From Pseudomonadota bacterium (lineage in GTDB: Bacteria > Desulfobacterota > Desulfobacteria > Desulfobacterales > Desulfobacteraceae): a stretch of DNA of 8,520 nt. The notes beneath the pieces are model-generated. The model was not told the origin of the DNA and did no database searches. It saw nothing but the letters and a program-made list of their open reading frames with translations. The stretch spans positions 1-8,520 of the forward strand of contig JAHIVS010000566.1 in NCBI GenBank assembly GCA_018816605.1, written 5' to 3'. Every line of letters begins with the position of its first letter. The stretch's first letter is position 1. Below are positions 1 to 6,246 of the stretch, in pieces. A program made the position numbers and the translations under genes.

Positions 1-154
1 TGATGTTATGGGTTTCCATGTGGTTTAAGCTTTCATAGTTTAAAGTGTTTAAAGAAATCAAACTGGTAAAAATGACAATATTATGGTATAGGATACACAA
101 TTAAGGTATGCCTTTCAAGCAACTTGATGCGGCGATTATACCCGATGCAGCACA

Positions 155-181
155 TTGACTTTTCACATTGAAAGATATAAA
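155..181 (+). promoter_or_regulatory. putative sigma70 promoter of ptsH-ptsI-smpB
   Basis: A TTGACT hexamer (155-160) is followed after 15 nt by TATAAA (176-181), about 30 nt before the GTG start of ptsH. The -35 box is good, but the spacer is shorter than the usual 17. An alternative -10 register (TAAAAA, 178-183) would give 17 nt. The position is right for a short leader. Bases 1-154 upstream hold no ORF or RNA gene that I can recognise. Confidence 0.35.
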
Positions 182-211
182 AAATAAAAAAAATCATAGA
201 AAGACTTTAGA

Positions 212-502
212 GTGAACCAAAAAAAAATATTTTCCCGGCAGGCAATTGTCATAAATGAAATGGGAATGCACGCAAGACCGGCCGCAAAGATAGCCCAAAT
301 TGCCATGGAGGCTGTGGGCGAAATAAGGCTTTCCAATGGCGCTTCGGTGGTGGATGCCACAAGTATCATTGACATTTTAACCCTGTGTGCCATAAAAGGG
401 TCCAAAATCTTAATCAAAGCGGAATCTGATGATGACAGGGGTCTGGTGGAACAAATCAAGGCATTTTTTGACAATGGTTTTGGAGAATTAGAAAATGAAT
501 AG
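212..502 (+). CDS. ptsH: HPr family phosphocarrier protein
   Basis: This is the small phosphocarrier of the phosphoenolpyruvate:sugar phosphotransferase system. It accepts phosphate from enzyme I on a histidine and passes it to EIIA proteins in the cytoplasm. The 96-aa product has the HPr active-site motif GMHARPA with the phosphorylatable His at residue 20. A Ser at residue 51, in DATSII, stands 31 residues later, the same spacing as His15 and Ser46 of classical HPr, so HPr kinase regulation is possible. The start is GTG at 212. It is chosen because the conserved first beta strand (IFSRQAIVINEMG) must be included and no better upstream start is seen; the ribosome binding site is weak (GAAAGA, about 198-203). 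The 3' end overlaps ptsI by 8 nt, implying translational coupling. No sugar-specific EII gene is visible here, so a regulatory PTS is as likely as sugar uptake. Confidence 0.93.
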   Translation: MNQKKIFSRQAIVINEMGMHARPAAKIAQIAMEAVGEIRLSNGASVVDATSIIDILTLCAIKGSKILIKAESDDDRGLVEQIKAFFDNGFGELENE

Positions 503-2264
503 GTCCCGGACCGTTCAGATGACGATCAGAGGCATCAGCGGATCCCCGGGGATCTGTATCGGGAAGGCATATATTGTTGACCGCGAAGGGGTTAATCTCA
601 TTAAACGGTATCCGGTCAGCGAGGCCATGGTGCCGGCTGAAATAGACCGGTTTAAGAATGCCGTCAGAAAAGCAAAAAATGATCATGCACGGGCAATAGA
701 GTCCCTTGATCAAGACCTGGGTGAAAATTTGATTATTCTGGAAACCCATATGGTATTGTTCAAGGACAAAATGCTGTATGGCAAGACCATTGAGACCATT
801 TCCCGGGACAGGATCAATGCAGAGTGGGCATTGCGCAAGGTGTCCCGGCAGGTTAGGGGCATGTTCCAGAAGATAGACGACCAATATCTCAAAGACCGGG
901 TTAACGACATTGTCCAGGTGTCTGACAAGATTATGTCCCACCTGGTTGGGGCCCAGGATCTGAAAATCAGGGACATTAATAAACGGGTCATACTGGTGGC
1001 CCATGACCTGTCCCCGGCAGATGCCAGTCAGATCCAGCTGGAAAGAATCAAGGGCTTTGTAACGGACAGAGGGGGGAAGAACTCCCATACCAGCATTGTT
1101 GCCAAATCTCTGAAGATCCCATCGGTCCTGGGTCTGGGCAGGGCCACGGTCAGTATCAACAATGATGACATCCTCATTGTGGACGGATCATCGGGTATTA
1201 TCATCATCAATCCCGAAGAAGATACCCTGTTCAAATATGAAGAACGCCTGACCCGGTTCGAAGCATATCGGGCAGATATTGAGCGGGACAGTCATTTGCC
1301 GGCAATCACCCAGGACGGGGTGACCTTAAATCTTATGGCCAACATTGAACTGGTGGAGGAGGTGGTCTCGGCCAAGGACAATGGGGCAAATGGGATCGGT
1401 CTTTTCAGAACAGAGTTTTTATACCTTGACCTGAAACGGTTTCCCACCGAAGACGAATTGCTCCAAAAGTATAGGGAACTTGTGGAGTTGATGAATCCTG
1501 CGCCGGTTACCATAAGGACCCTTGATATTAACGGCGATAAGGTCAACCCCTATCTTGATCCCATTGAGGAAGCCAACCCCGCCCTGGGGCTTCGGGCGGT
1601 TCGGTTCTGCCTTGAAAACGAAGGCATATTTATTACCCAGCTCAAGGCGATTCTAAGGGTCGCCGCCTTTGGCAACATCAAGCTTCTGATTCCCATGATC
1701 TCCTGCGTTGAAGAAATTATCCGGGTAAAGGTGGTATTGAACAAGGCCATCCTTGAACTTGAACATGAGGACAAGATATTCAACAAGGATATCCCCCTCG
1801 GGATCATGATAGAAGTACCGTCTGCTGTGATAATGGCAGAAGAACTGGCAGGCCATGTGGATTTTTTCAGTATCGGCACCAATGACCTGATTCAATATTC
1901 CATGGCCATTGACCGGAGCAACCGCCGTGTGGCCCATCTTTACCAGGCGCTGAATCCGGCGATATTGAAAATGATCAAAATGACCTATGATGCTGCCCAG
2001 AAAAGACAAATTGAATTGGTCATGTGTGGTGAAATGGCGGGTGATCCCATCAACATACCGGTGTTACTCGGTTTGGGCCTGACCAATCTGTCCATGAACT
2101 CGGCCTCCATACCGGTTATAAAGAAAATGATTCGCGCCATGGATTTCGGCCTGGCCGGTGAAAATGCAAAAAAACTTTTTACGCTCCAGACAACAGAAGA
2201 GATAACCACTTTCATCCAGGAAGAATACAAAGAGATTCTACCCTATAGAGAAACGGAAGAATAA
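495..2264 (+). CDS. ptsI: PTS enzyme I (phosphoenolpyruvate-protein phosphotransferase)
   Basis: Enzyme I takes phosphate from phosphoenolpyruvate and transfers it to HPr, the first step of the PTS. The 589-aa length is normal for PtsI, and there is no N-terminal GAF domain as in PtsP. In order: the N-terminal HPr-binding helical region, the swivelling phosphohistidine domain with GGKNSHTSI (His198), and the C-terminal PEP-binding barrel with RTEF (Arg305), RTLDINGDK (Arg341), FFSIGTNDLIQY and MCGEMAGDP (Cys511). All four catalytic positions are offset by +9 from E. coli His189, Arg296, Arg332 and Cys502, so the enzyme looks complete. The ATG at 495 has GGAG at 482-485 and overlaps the ptsH stop. 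An internal ATG at 519 (MTIRGISGSPG) would match the usual family N-terminus and is an alternative start. Confidence 0.96.
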   Translation: MNRSRTVQMTIRGISGSPGICIGKAYIVDREGVNLIKRYPVSEAMVPAEIDRFKNAVRKAKNDHARAIESLDQDLGENLIILETHMVLFKDKMLYGKTIETISRDRINAEWALRKVSRQVRGMFQKIDDQYLKDRVNDIVQVSDKIMSHLVGAQDLKIRDINKRVILVAHDLSPADASQIQLERIKGFVTDRGGKNSHTSIVAKSLKIPSVLGLGRATVSINNDDILIVDGSSGIIIINPEEDTLFKYEERLTRFEAYRADIERDSHLPAITQDGVTLNLMANIELVEEVVSAKDNGANGIGLFRTEFLYLDLKRFPTEDELLQKYRELVELMNPAPVTIRTLDINGDKVNPYLDPIEEANPALGLRAVRFCLENEGIFITQLKAILRVAAFGNIKLLIPMISCVEEIIRVKVVLNKAILELEHEDKIFNKDIPLGIMIEVPSAVIMAEELAGHVDFFSIGTNDLIQYSMAIDRSNRRVAHLYQALNPAILKMIKMTYDAAQKRQIELVMCGEMAGDPINIPVLLGLGLTNLSMNSASIPVIKKMIRAMDFGLAGENAKKLFTLQTTEEITTFIQEEYKEILPYRETEE

Positions 2265-2267
2265 GGC

Positions 2268-2732
2268 ATGAATTCAGAATATATCAAACTCATCGCCACC
2301 AATAAAAAAGCAAGGTTTAATTACCAGATTGATGACGAATATGAGGCAGGCATTGTCCTTGTCGGCTCGGAAGTTAAATCCATGAGGGAAGGGCGGGTAA
2401 GTTTCCAGGATGCCTATGCAGACATAAAAAATGGTGAGCTCTTTTTACGGCAATTGCATATTTCCCCATACAAATATGCCTATAATGCAAACCATGAGGC
2501 CTTGAGAACCCGGAAGCTTTTGCTCCATCGGTATGAAATAAAAAAATTATTTGCCCGGATAAAGGAAAAAGGGTACTCCCTTGTACCCTTAAAAATTTAT
2601 TTTAAAAATGACAAAATTAAAGTGCTGCTCGGTCTTGGCAAGGGTAAAAAACTCTATGATAAAAGAGAAACCATCAAGGAAAGAGATGCAAATCGGGATC
2701 TGGACAGAGATAGAAAAAAATATTCTGATTAA
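2268..2732 (+). CDS. smpB: SsrA-binding protein SmpB
   Basis: SmpB binds the tRNA-like domain of tmRNA and delivers it to stalled ribosomes for trans-translation. The 154-aa product has the family length and its typical blocks: LIATNKKARFNYQI near the N-terminus, GSEVKSMREGRVSFQDAY (about residues 33-50), and KVLLGLGKGKKLYDKRETIKER before a basic, charged C-terminal tail (DANRDLDRDRKKYSD) that in this family enters the empty mRNA channel. It starts 3 nt after the ptsI stop with a GGAAG sequence upstream, so it is probably the last gene of the ptsH-ptsI-smpB operon. Its RNA partner ssrA begins 68 nt downstream on the same strand. Confidence 0.96.
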   Translation: MNSEYIKLIATNKKARFNYQIDDEYEAGIVLVGSEVKSMREGRVSFQDAYADIKNGELFLRQLHISPYKYAYNANHEALRTRKLLLHRYEIKKLFARIKEKGYSLVPLKIYFKNDKIKVLLGLGKGKKLYDKRETIKERDANRDLDRDRKKYSD

Positions 2733-2742
2733 AGTACCTGTA

Positions 2743-2771
2743 TTGACTTTGGTTGCCGGGAGGCTTATAAT
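2743..2771 (+). promoter_or_regulatory. sigma70 promoter of ssrA
   Basis: TTGACT (2743-2748), a 17-nt spacer, and a perfect TATAAT (2766-2771). Transcription would start near 2778, leaving a precursor leader of about 23 nt to be removed before the mature tmRNA 5' end at 2801. The promoter lies entirely between smpB and ssrA, so tmRNA can be made independently of the operon. Confidence 0.8.
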
Positions 2772-2894
2772 ATACAGCAGTAAATGTTCTTTTACAATTT
2801 GGGGGCGAAATGGCTTCGACGGAGATTTTGAAGTCTATGGTAGCATACCGAGTGTTTTGTCAACTCGTAAACTTGGCAGAATCTTAAAATAATC

Positions 2895-2927
2895 GCAGAC
2901 GATTATAACTACGCTGTAGCGGCTTAA
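2895..2927 (+). other. tmRNA proteolysis-tag reading frame
   Basis: GCA resume codon, then GAC GAT TAT AAC TAC GCT GTA GCG GCT and TAA, giving ADDYNYAVAA. The context before it (AATAATC) resembles the A/U-rich stretch that positions resumption in other tmRNAs. The last residues AVAA are the part expected to be read by proteases and adaptors. Confidence 0.9.
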
Positions 2928-3129
2928 AGGCTGCTTCCGTTCTCCTGAAATTTTTCTTGCAGATTCAGGTCAGAACGTCATTTATGCAAGACCGCTTTTA
3001 AGGGTGCCTGATCCTTAAAGGTTAAACTTTTCAGGCTATACCGGGACGTATCCATCCTGAAGGAGACAGACCGGCTAATTTTAAAGCTCAGGATAAGTAT
3101 GTAGAAGCCTAGGTTGATTGTTTTCGGAC

Positions 3130-3157
3130 GCGGGTTCAACTCCCGCCGCCTCCACCA
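3130..3157 (+). other. probable attachment site (att) at the ssrA 3' end
   Basis: The T-arm and acceptor-stem end of ssrA is followed at once by a convergent tyrosine recombinase gene that stops only 14 nt away. This is the classic layout of a genomic island or prophage inserted in ssrA, with the target gene kept intact by a duplicated end. The exact crossover cannot be fixed because no second copy of this segment (for example GGGTTCAACTCCCGCC) is present in the window. The boundary given is therefore approximate. Confidence 0.5.
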
Positions 3158-3171
3158 AAAACACAATAAAA

Positions 3172-4368
3172 TCAATTACTTAACACCTCACTAAGGTGGA
3201 TCAGTACTGGATCAGTTTGAGGTTGCACCTTGGATACAGCTTGCCGGACCTTTCTTGATTCGTTGGCGTCTGGCAGCATGTATCTTTTGAATGCATCAGA
3301 GGCATGTCCAGTGCCTCCACGTTGGATCTGTTCTGGAGATAAAACTTTTCCCAGTGCAGTGACAGTGGAGTGTTTTGTTCCACCGTATAAATCCACGCCT
3401 ATTATCCCTAAATTTTTACAGGCCATATCCCAAAAATTTTTGAAATATTTGGGACCGAACTGAACACCTGCTCTGACACCAGAGCGGGATTTAAGGTGCC
3501 TGAAAAAAAACATATGTGGCAAACCTTTAGGTTCCCATAAAGATTTGATCATCTGGCAGTCCTCTGTTGCCAAGTGAACAAACTTGCCTTTATCACCTTC
3601 TTTAGGGTCTGGAAAAAAGATCCATTCATCCTTTATGTTAATATCTTTTTCCTGGACATTCCTCATTTCTCCAGGACGGGCTTTTGGATACATGGAAAGC
3701 AACTTAATCCCCAACCAAATTCGGGGATTAATATCCTTTGATATTCTCCAAACTTCATCAAGGATCTTTTTCTGATCTTCCATATTAACGATGTTCCTCC
3801 AAGCCAGTTTGAACTTAATGTCGGGAAATTCCGGCATTTCTAATCCTGACTTCCTTCTTTCCCGCCGAACCACCCATTTCCAAAAATTGTGCAAAACGGT
3901 TTTCCAATTGGCCCGGGTTTTATTACCGACAGTCTCCTTAGCCTTAATAAAAAAATCATCAATTTCAGCTTCGGTAATATCCTTTATATTCATCTTGTCC
4001 CAATCTTTGCCGGCAGTTTCCAGTACATGGGTAATATGCCGAACTTGTTTGGGCGTGATTTCTTCTGTCTTCTTAAATTCTAAAAACGATTTTCTCAAAG
4101 TCAGGAAAGACAACGGGGCTGCCTGCTGCCAATCCCGATGATCATAAGAACCATCATCGGTTTGAGCTCTGAGTCTTGTCAGGTGCCGTTCTGCCTCAAT
4201 AACTGTTTTAAACCGTTTCGTGTGTTCTTCACCAAATCGGACAAAACAATTAAATCTCCAGATAACTTGTGGATGGGTTTGGCATTGAAGAATTCCTGCT
4301 GCTTCAATGTATTTTAAAATACTACCACACTCCGGACACCTTTGATTTGTGCTAATCGTACCTTTCAT
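3172..4368 (-). CDS. tyrosine recombinase / site-specific integrase
   Basis: Predicted integrase of the element, catalysing recombination between ssrA and the element. With the ATG at 4368 the protein has 398 aa. An N-terminal Cys/His cluster (C11, C14, C29, H32, C41) suggests a small zinc-binding DNA-contact domain. A SAM-like core-binding region follows (about 85-185, with FLTLRKSFLEF and NWKTVLHNFWKWV), then the catalytic domain: ARPGEM (Arg231), PKEGDKGKF (lysine 256, 260 or 262), GGTKHS (332-333), GTGHAS (His355) and FKRYM (Tyr363). The usual HxxR of box II reads GGTK here, so the second Arg is replaced by Lys. The start is chosen because AGGAGGTGATC, a near-perfect anti-SD match, lies at 4384-4374. 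The frame can be extended upstream to a TTG at 4440, but that lacks a comparable site. A palindromic operator-like motif precedes the gene. Confidence 0.88.
   Translation of the reverse strand: MKGTISTNQRCPECGSILKYIEAAGILQCQTHPQVIWRFNCFVRFGEEHTKRFKTVIEAERHLTRLRAQTDDGSYDHRDWQQAAPLSFLTLRKSFLEFKKTEEITPKQVRHITHVLETAGKDWDKMNIKDITEAEIDDFFIKAKETVGNKTRANWKTVLHNFWKWVVRRERRKSGLEMPEFPDIKFKLAWRNIVNMEDQKKILDEVWRISKDINPRIWLGIKLLSMYPKARPGEMRNVQEKDINIKDEWIFFPDPKEGDKGKFVHLATEDCQMIKSLWEPKGLPHMFFFRHLKSRSGVRAGVQFGPKYFKNFWDMACKNLGIIGVDLYGGTKHSTVTALGKVLSPEQIQRGGTGHASDAFKRYMLPDANESRKVRQAVSKVQPQTDPVLIHLSEVLSN
3197..3216. repeat. tandem 9-bp direct repeat near the integrase 3' end
   Basis: TGGATCAGT occurs at 3197-3205 and again at 3208-3216, a period of 11 bp (one helical turn), about 40-60 bp from the ssrA end. 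It lies inside the last codons of the integrase gene (DPVLIHL). The spacing and position would suit arm-type integrase binding, but coding constraint alone could explain it. Confidence 0.4.
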
Positions 4369-4373
4369 ACATA

Positions 4374-4384
4374 GATCACCTCCT
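4374..4384 (-). promoter_or_regulatory. strong ribosome binding site deciding the integrase start
   Basis: On the minus strand the sequence AGGAGGTGATC precedes ATG at 4368 by 5 nt. It is complementary to almost the whole 16S rRNA 3' tail. This favours the internal ATG over the upstream in-frame TTG at 4440. Confidence 0.75.
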
Positions 4385-4454
4385 GGAATCTGTTGTGGGT
4401 TATGCATGAAAGGATTAGGGAATTTTTTTATATTCGTCAATTTATTTCTCTTTT

Positions 4455-4476
4455 ATTATAGTAAGTATTTACTGTA
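4455..4476 (-). promoter_or_regulatory. palindromic operator copy 1 with overlapping -10 box (integrase)
   Basis: The 20-bp unit at 4457-4476 reads TATAGTAA-GTAT-TTACTGTA, an inverted repeat with a 4-bp centre. On the minus strand its end forms TATAAT (4460-4455), a consensus -10 element directed at the integrase. No convincing -35 is seen. Transcription would begin near 4448, about 80 nt before the ATG at 4368, which argues against the TTG at 4440. A protein bound here should block or modulate integrase transcription. Confidence 0.6.
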
Positions 4477-4508
4477 ATTAAGGGGCGCAGAAATAGCGTT
4501 CCGGGGGT

Positions 4509-4518
4509 AAACCGGTTT
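4509..4518. repeat. 10-bp perfect palindrome
   Basis: AAACCGGTTT reads the same on both strands. It lies between the operon terminator and the integrase operator, in a stretch with no gene. Its role is unknown; it may be chance or a binding site. Confidence 0.3.
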
Positions 4519-4523
4519 GTGAA

Positions 4524-4547
4524 AAGGCCCCTGGAATATGGGGCCTT
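4524..4547 (-). terminator. intrinsic terminator of the minus-strand operon
   Basis: Perfect 8-bp stem AAGGCCCC (4524-4531) and GGGGCCTT (4540-4547) with an 8-nt loop, starting 18 nt past the stop at 4565. On the minus strand the stem runs into TTTTCA; on the plus strand it is followed by a T-rich stretch (ATTTTTTATT). It could therefore work in both directions. It separates the accessory operon from the integrase gene. Confidence 0.75.
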
Positions 4548-4564
4548 ACAAATTTTTTATTGAA

Positions 4565-4750
4565 TTAAGACAGGATTCTGCCCGTGTTTTTCTCAATGGA
4601 CACTGCACGGTCATCATAAAGTTTGATCATGCGGAAATCCTTGACGTTGGTAACCTCAAGATTTGACAGCCCATTTTCTTTCAGCCATTTTTTAACCAGG
4701 ATCGGCAGTTTCGGGTGCCACCTCCGGTGCCGGCGGTCGTCCAAAGTCAT
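4565..4750 (-). CDS. small hypothetical protein overlapping the preceding gene
   Basis: A 61-aa frame whose last two thirds (from LPILVKKWLKENGLSN to the C-terminus NTGRILS) looks like a genuine folded protein with helix-strand character. The first 14 residues (TLDDRRHRRWHPK) are Arg-rich and lie in the +1 frame of the 86-aa gene, with which it shares 59 nt. The ATG at 4750 has only a weak AGG upstream, so translation would rely on coupling, or on a +1 frameshift that fuses the two frames. The terminator follows after 18 nt, so this is the last frame of the operon. I recognise no family. Confidence 0.5.
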   Translation of the reverse strand: MTLDDRRHRRWHPKLPILVKKWLKENGLSNLEVTNVKDFRMIKLYDDRAVSIEKNTGRILS

Positions 4751-4952
4751 TAACGGCCTGGTGGAATTCTTCGATGGTAATGAGCCCTTTGTTAATCAAC
4801 AACCGGAGCAATGAATCAAGACCTATTTGCAACCCACCAGCAACATTGGAAAGTTCGGTCAGGTGTTTATTCGTTTTTTCACGGTTGCTGGTATGGCGGG
4901 TAATTTTTTTCTGGCGTTTGACGGTCATATCTTTTTTGGATTGTTTTTTCAT
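4692..4952 (-). CDS. small lysine-rich hypothetical protein
   Basis: An 86-aa product with a strongly basic N-terminal third (MKKQSKKDMTVKRQKK) followed by a predicted helical part: LTELSNVAGGLQIGLDSLLRLLINKGLITIEEF (about residues 31-63). The LLINKGLITIEEFHQAV segment resembles the 'second half' helix-turn-helix-like tail common in small phage proteins. It ends in a Pro/Ala-rich tail. The start ATG overlaps the preceding stop as ATGA (4952-4949) and has AAGGAG at 4966-4961, so it is coupled to the DUF1599-like gene. No known function. Its 3' end overlaps the 61-aa frame. Confidence 0.65.
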   Translation of the reverse strand: MKKQSKKDMTVKRQKKITRHTSNREKTNKHLTELSNVAGGLQIGLDSLLRLLINKGLITIEEFHQAVNDFGRPPAPEVAPETADPG

Positions 4953-5245
4953 AGGGTTCGCTCCTTAATGAGAAGGGCTGTTTTGATATTGTTCATTGCT
5001 TTCTTCAGGATCAGATAGCCGATAAGGTCATCAATGGTGTCATCCCCCGGGAATTCCTTCCCCCTTGCAATGCGGCTTAATTTGTCGTCTATACGCACAT
5101 TCATTTGTTCATCCCGGGCAACCTTGGAGAAAATTTGAATGGGGTCGCCGACACTATTTCCGTACGCTTCATTTTTGGTTAACAAAAGTTCTTTGATCCA
5201 GTCGCAAACTTCTACTACGGCACGGTCAACTGTTTCTTTTTCCAT
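4949..5245 (-). CDS. DUF1599 / nucleotide modification associated domain 1-like protein
   Basis: A 98-aa protein with the pattern of the DUF1599 (Nmad1) family, which comparative genomics ties to phage-type nucleotide modification; its biochemical activity is not established. Visible blocks are KNEAYGNS (about 24-31), DPIQIFSK (34-41), VRIDDKLSRIARG (50-62) and DDTIDDLIGYLIL (68-80). The conserved Asp residues and the YGN motif recall metal-dependent nucleotide-binding all-alpha proteins. The ATG at 5245 lies 2 nt after the NUDIX stop, with AGGAGG (5264-5259) inside that gene. The same frame is open up to an ATG at 5278, which would add 11 residues. Family assignment is from memory of motifs, not a search. 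Confidence 0.65.
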   Translation of the reverse strand: MEKETVDRAVVEVCDWIKELLLTKNEAYGNSVGDPIQIFSKVARDEQMNVRIDDKLSRIARGKEFPGDDTIDDLIGYLILKKAMNNIKTALLIKERTL

Positions 5246-5247
5246 TG

Positions 5248-5943
5248 TTAATTGCAATCCTCCTGTAACTCGAACCATTCCTGCCCCTTGAATTTAGAAA
5301 GGTAATAATCAACAACGATCTCGGTCCACAATTCCATGTCCTGGGGAGTAAGGTCGGCCAGGTCATCCATGGACAGGAATTTACCCTCCAGGACATCCTT
5401 TTCAGCCACTTCTACAGTTGCCTCCAGGGGCAGGATGATGTGATAGACAATTGCCACATGAACGGAACTCACAGGGTCAAGGCGGGAATCGATTAGACCG
5501 ACCGTATTAAAAATCATGGGTTTCTTTTCCGGGTATTCAATGTTCAGTTCTTCCTCAAGTTCCCGGAGCATGTTTTCCTGAAGGCAATCGGTAAAAGTGG
5601 TGGGAATGGGATCAATACCGAACCGGGCAGGGTTCATGTGGCCGCCGACCCCGATGGAGTATTTACCGACCAGGCGTTGCTCAGCACTTTGGGGCAGCCT
5701 GCGGTAGGCAAAAACCTCTTTGCCCCTGGTAACGATGCAATAGGGTATAAGTTGTTTGAAAGTAGGATCTTCTTCACATAGGCCCCGGTAAGCAAAACGC
5801 TGGCTTTTGCCCAGGCTATCAATAACCTTTTCCCTGTTTTCTGCATCCAAGGGGACAAAACAGGAACAATTTGGAAAAACCGTTTTTTCAAAATCATCCC
5901 TGTGCACTCCGATCACCATTTCATAAAATTTTTTCATGTCCAT
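5248..5943 (-). CDS. NUDIX-family hydrolase (phosphoesterase-like, COG4112 type)
   Basis: A 231-aa protein of the NUDIX superfamily, which hydrolyses nucleoside diphosphates linked to another group; the substrate here is unknown. The core has YCIVTRGKEVFAYRR (68-82), LVGKYSIGVGGHMNP (91-105) and the Nudix helix MLRELEEELNI (125-135, metal-binding R127, E128, E131, E132). An insertion between GGHMN and the helix, and Asn in place of the usual Gly after EE, depart from the strict GX5EX7REUXEEXGU box, as in the COG4112 subgroup. The ATG at 5943 has GGAGG 6 nt upstream. It is followed 2 nt later by the DUF1599-like gene, so the two are probably made together. Confidence 0.8.
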   Translation of the reverse strand: MDMKKFYEMVIGVHRDDFEKTVFPNCSCFVPLDAENREKVIDSLGKSQRFAYRGLCEEDPTFKQLIPYCIVTRGKEVFAYRRLPQSAEQRLVGKYSIGVGGHMNPARFGIDPIPTTFTDCLQENMLRELEEELNIEYPEKKPMIFNTVGLIDSRLDPVSSVHVAIVYHIILPLEATVEVAEKDVLEGKFLSMDDLADLTPQDMELWTEIVVDYYLSKFKGQEWFELQEDCN

Positions 5944-5970
5944 AATTCCCTCCGGGTTATTTTTTATGCA

Positions 5971-6180
5971 TTAAATGTTGTGTATTATCATTCCCCCATA
6001 ACCATCAGGGGCATTCGGGTAGCTGTCTGTAGGATCAATGGCTGGGGGTGAATACCGATCATGGATCAGGTCAAGGTATTGCTGAAACTTAGCCAGCTCC
6101 TTGCAGTCCTTTGAGCATTTTATTTTGTCTTTGTTGATACATTCAGGTTTGGTACATGGGCTGCGGTATTCGTCCGGCAT
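5971..6180 (-). CDS. small Cys-cluster hypothetical protein
   Basis: A 69-aa protein with four cysteines early in the chain (CTKPEC then CSKDC: C-x4-C-x7-C-x3-C, residues 9-26), suggesting a metal site. A short helix (KELAKFQQYLDLIHDRY) and a Pro/Gly/Asp-rich C-terminal tail follow. The ATG at 6180 has GGGGGA just upstream. It is preceded by the strongest copy of the palindromic operator and a TATAAT box, so this is likely the first gene of the transcript that runs through the NUDIX gene 27 nt downstream. I recognise no family. Confidence 0.65.
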   Translation of the reverse strand: MPDEYRSPCTKPECINKDKIKCSKDCKELAKFQQYLDLIHDRYSPPAIDPTDSYPNAPDGYGGMIIHNI

Positions 6181-6210
6181 TGTGGTCCCCCTTTTTATTG
6201 GTCCAAGTTT

Positions 6211-6233
6211 ATTATAGTAATCGCTTACTATAA
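6211..6233 (-). promoter_or_regulatory. palindromic operator copy 2 with overlapping -10 box
   Basis: Perfect inverted repeat of 9-bp arms TTATAGTAA and TTACTATAA around TCGC (6212-6233). On the minus strand its end forms TATAAT (6216-6211), giving a start near 6204 and a leader of about 24 nt before the 69-aa gene. It has the same geometry as copy 1: the binding site would cover the -10 region. Confidence 0.65.
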
Positions 6234-6246
6234 CTGTAGGTGATAG

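Larger units (their letters stand above)
2801..3157 (+). ncRNA. ssrA: transfer-messenger RNA (tmRNA)
   Basis: tmRNA acts as both tRNA-Ala and mRNA to release stalled ribosomes and tag their products for proteolysis. The 5' end GGGGGCGAAATGGCTTCGAC and the 3' end with T-arm GGGTTCAACTCCC and encoded CCA are typical. The ends pair as a 7-bp acceptor stem (GGGGGCG with CGCCUCC, one G-U) and the RNA is in one piece of about 357 nt. The reading frame resumes at GCA (2895-2897) and encodes ADDYNYAVAA, ending at TAA (2925-2927). The tag ends in the Ala-Ala expected for ClpXP-type recognition, and the charged tag body followed by YAVAA resembles other proteobacterial tags. The 3' end is also the apparent integration site for the element that follows. 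Confidence 0.96.

Noticed and set aside
456..1088. 210-aa minus-strand frame opposite ptsI
   Set aside because: Shadow of the ptsI coding sequence; no independent motif or start signal.
2608..2892. 94-aa plus-strand frame running from smpB into ssrA
   Set aside because: It is out of frame with smpB and crosses the ssrA promoter and the tmRNA 5' end; no protein features.
2978..3175. 65-aa minus-strand frame beginning MILLCFWWRRRELNPRP
   Set aside because: It is the antisense of the tmRNA 3' half. The RRRELNPRP string is a well-known artefact of translating the T-arm of tRNA-like genes backwards.
3184..3198. CACCT-loop-AGGTG hairpin after ssrA as a tmRNA terminator
   Set aside because: Only a 5-bp stem, no T-tract, and it lies inside the integrase coding region.
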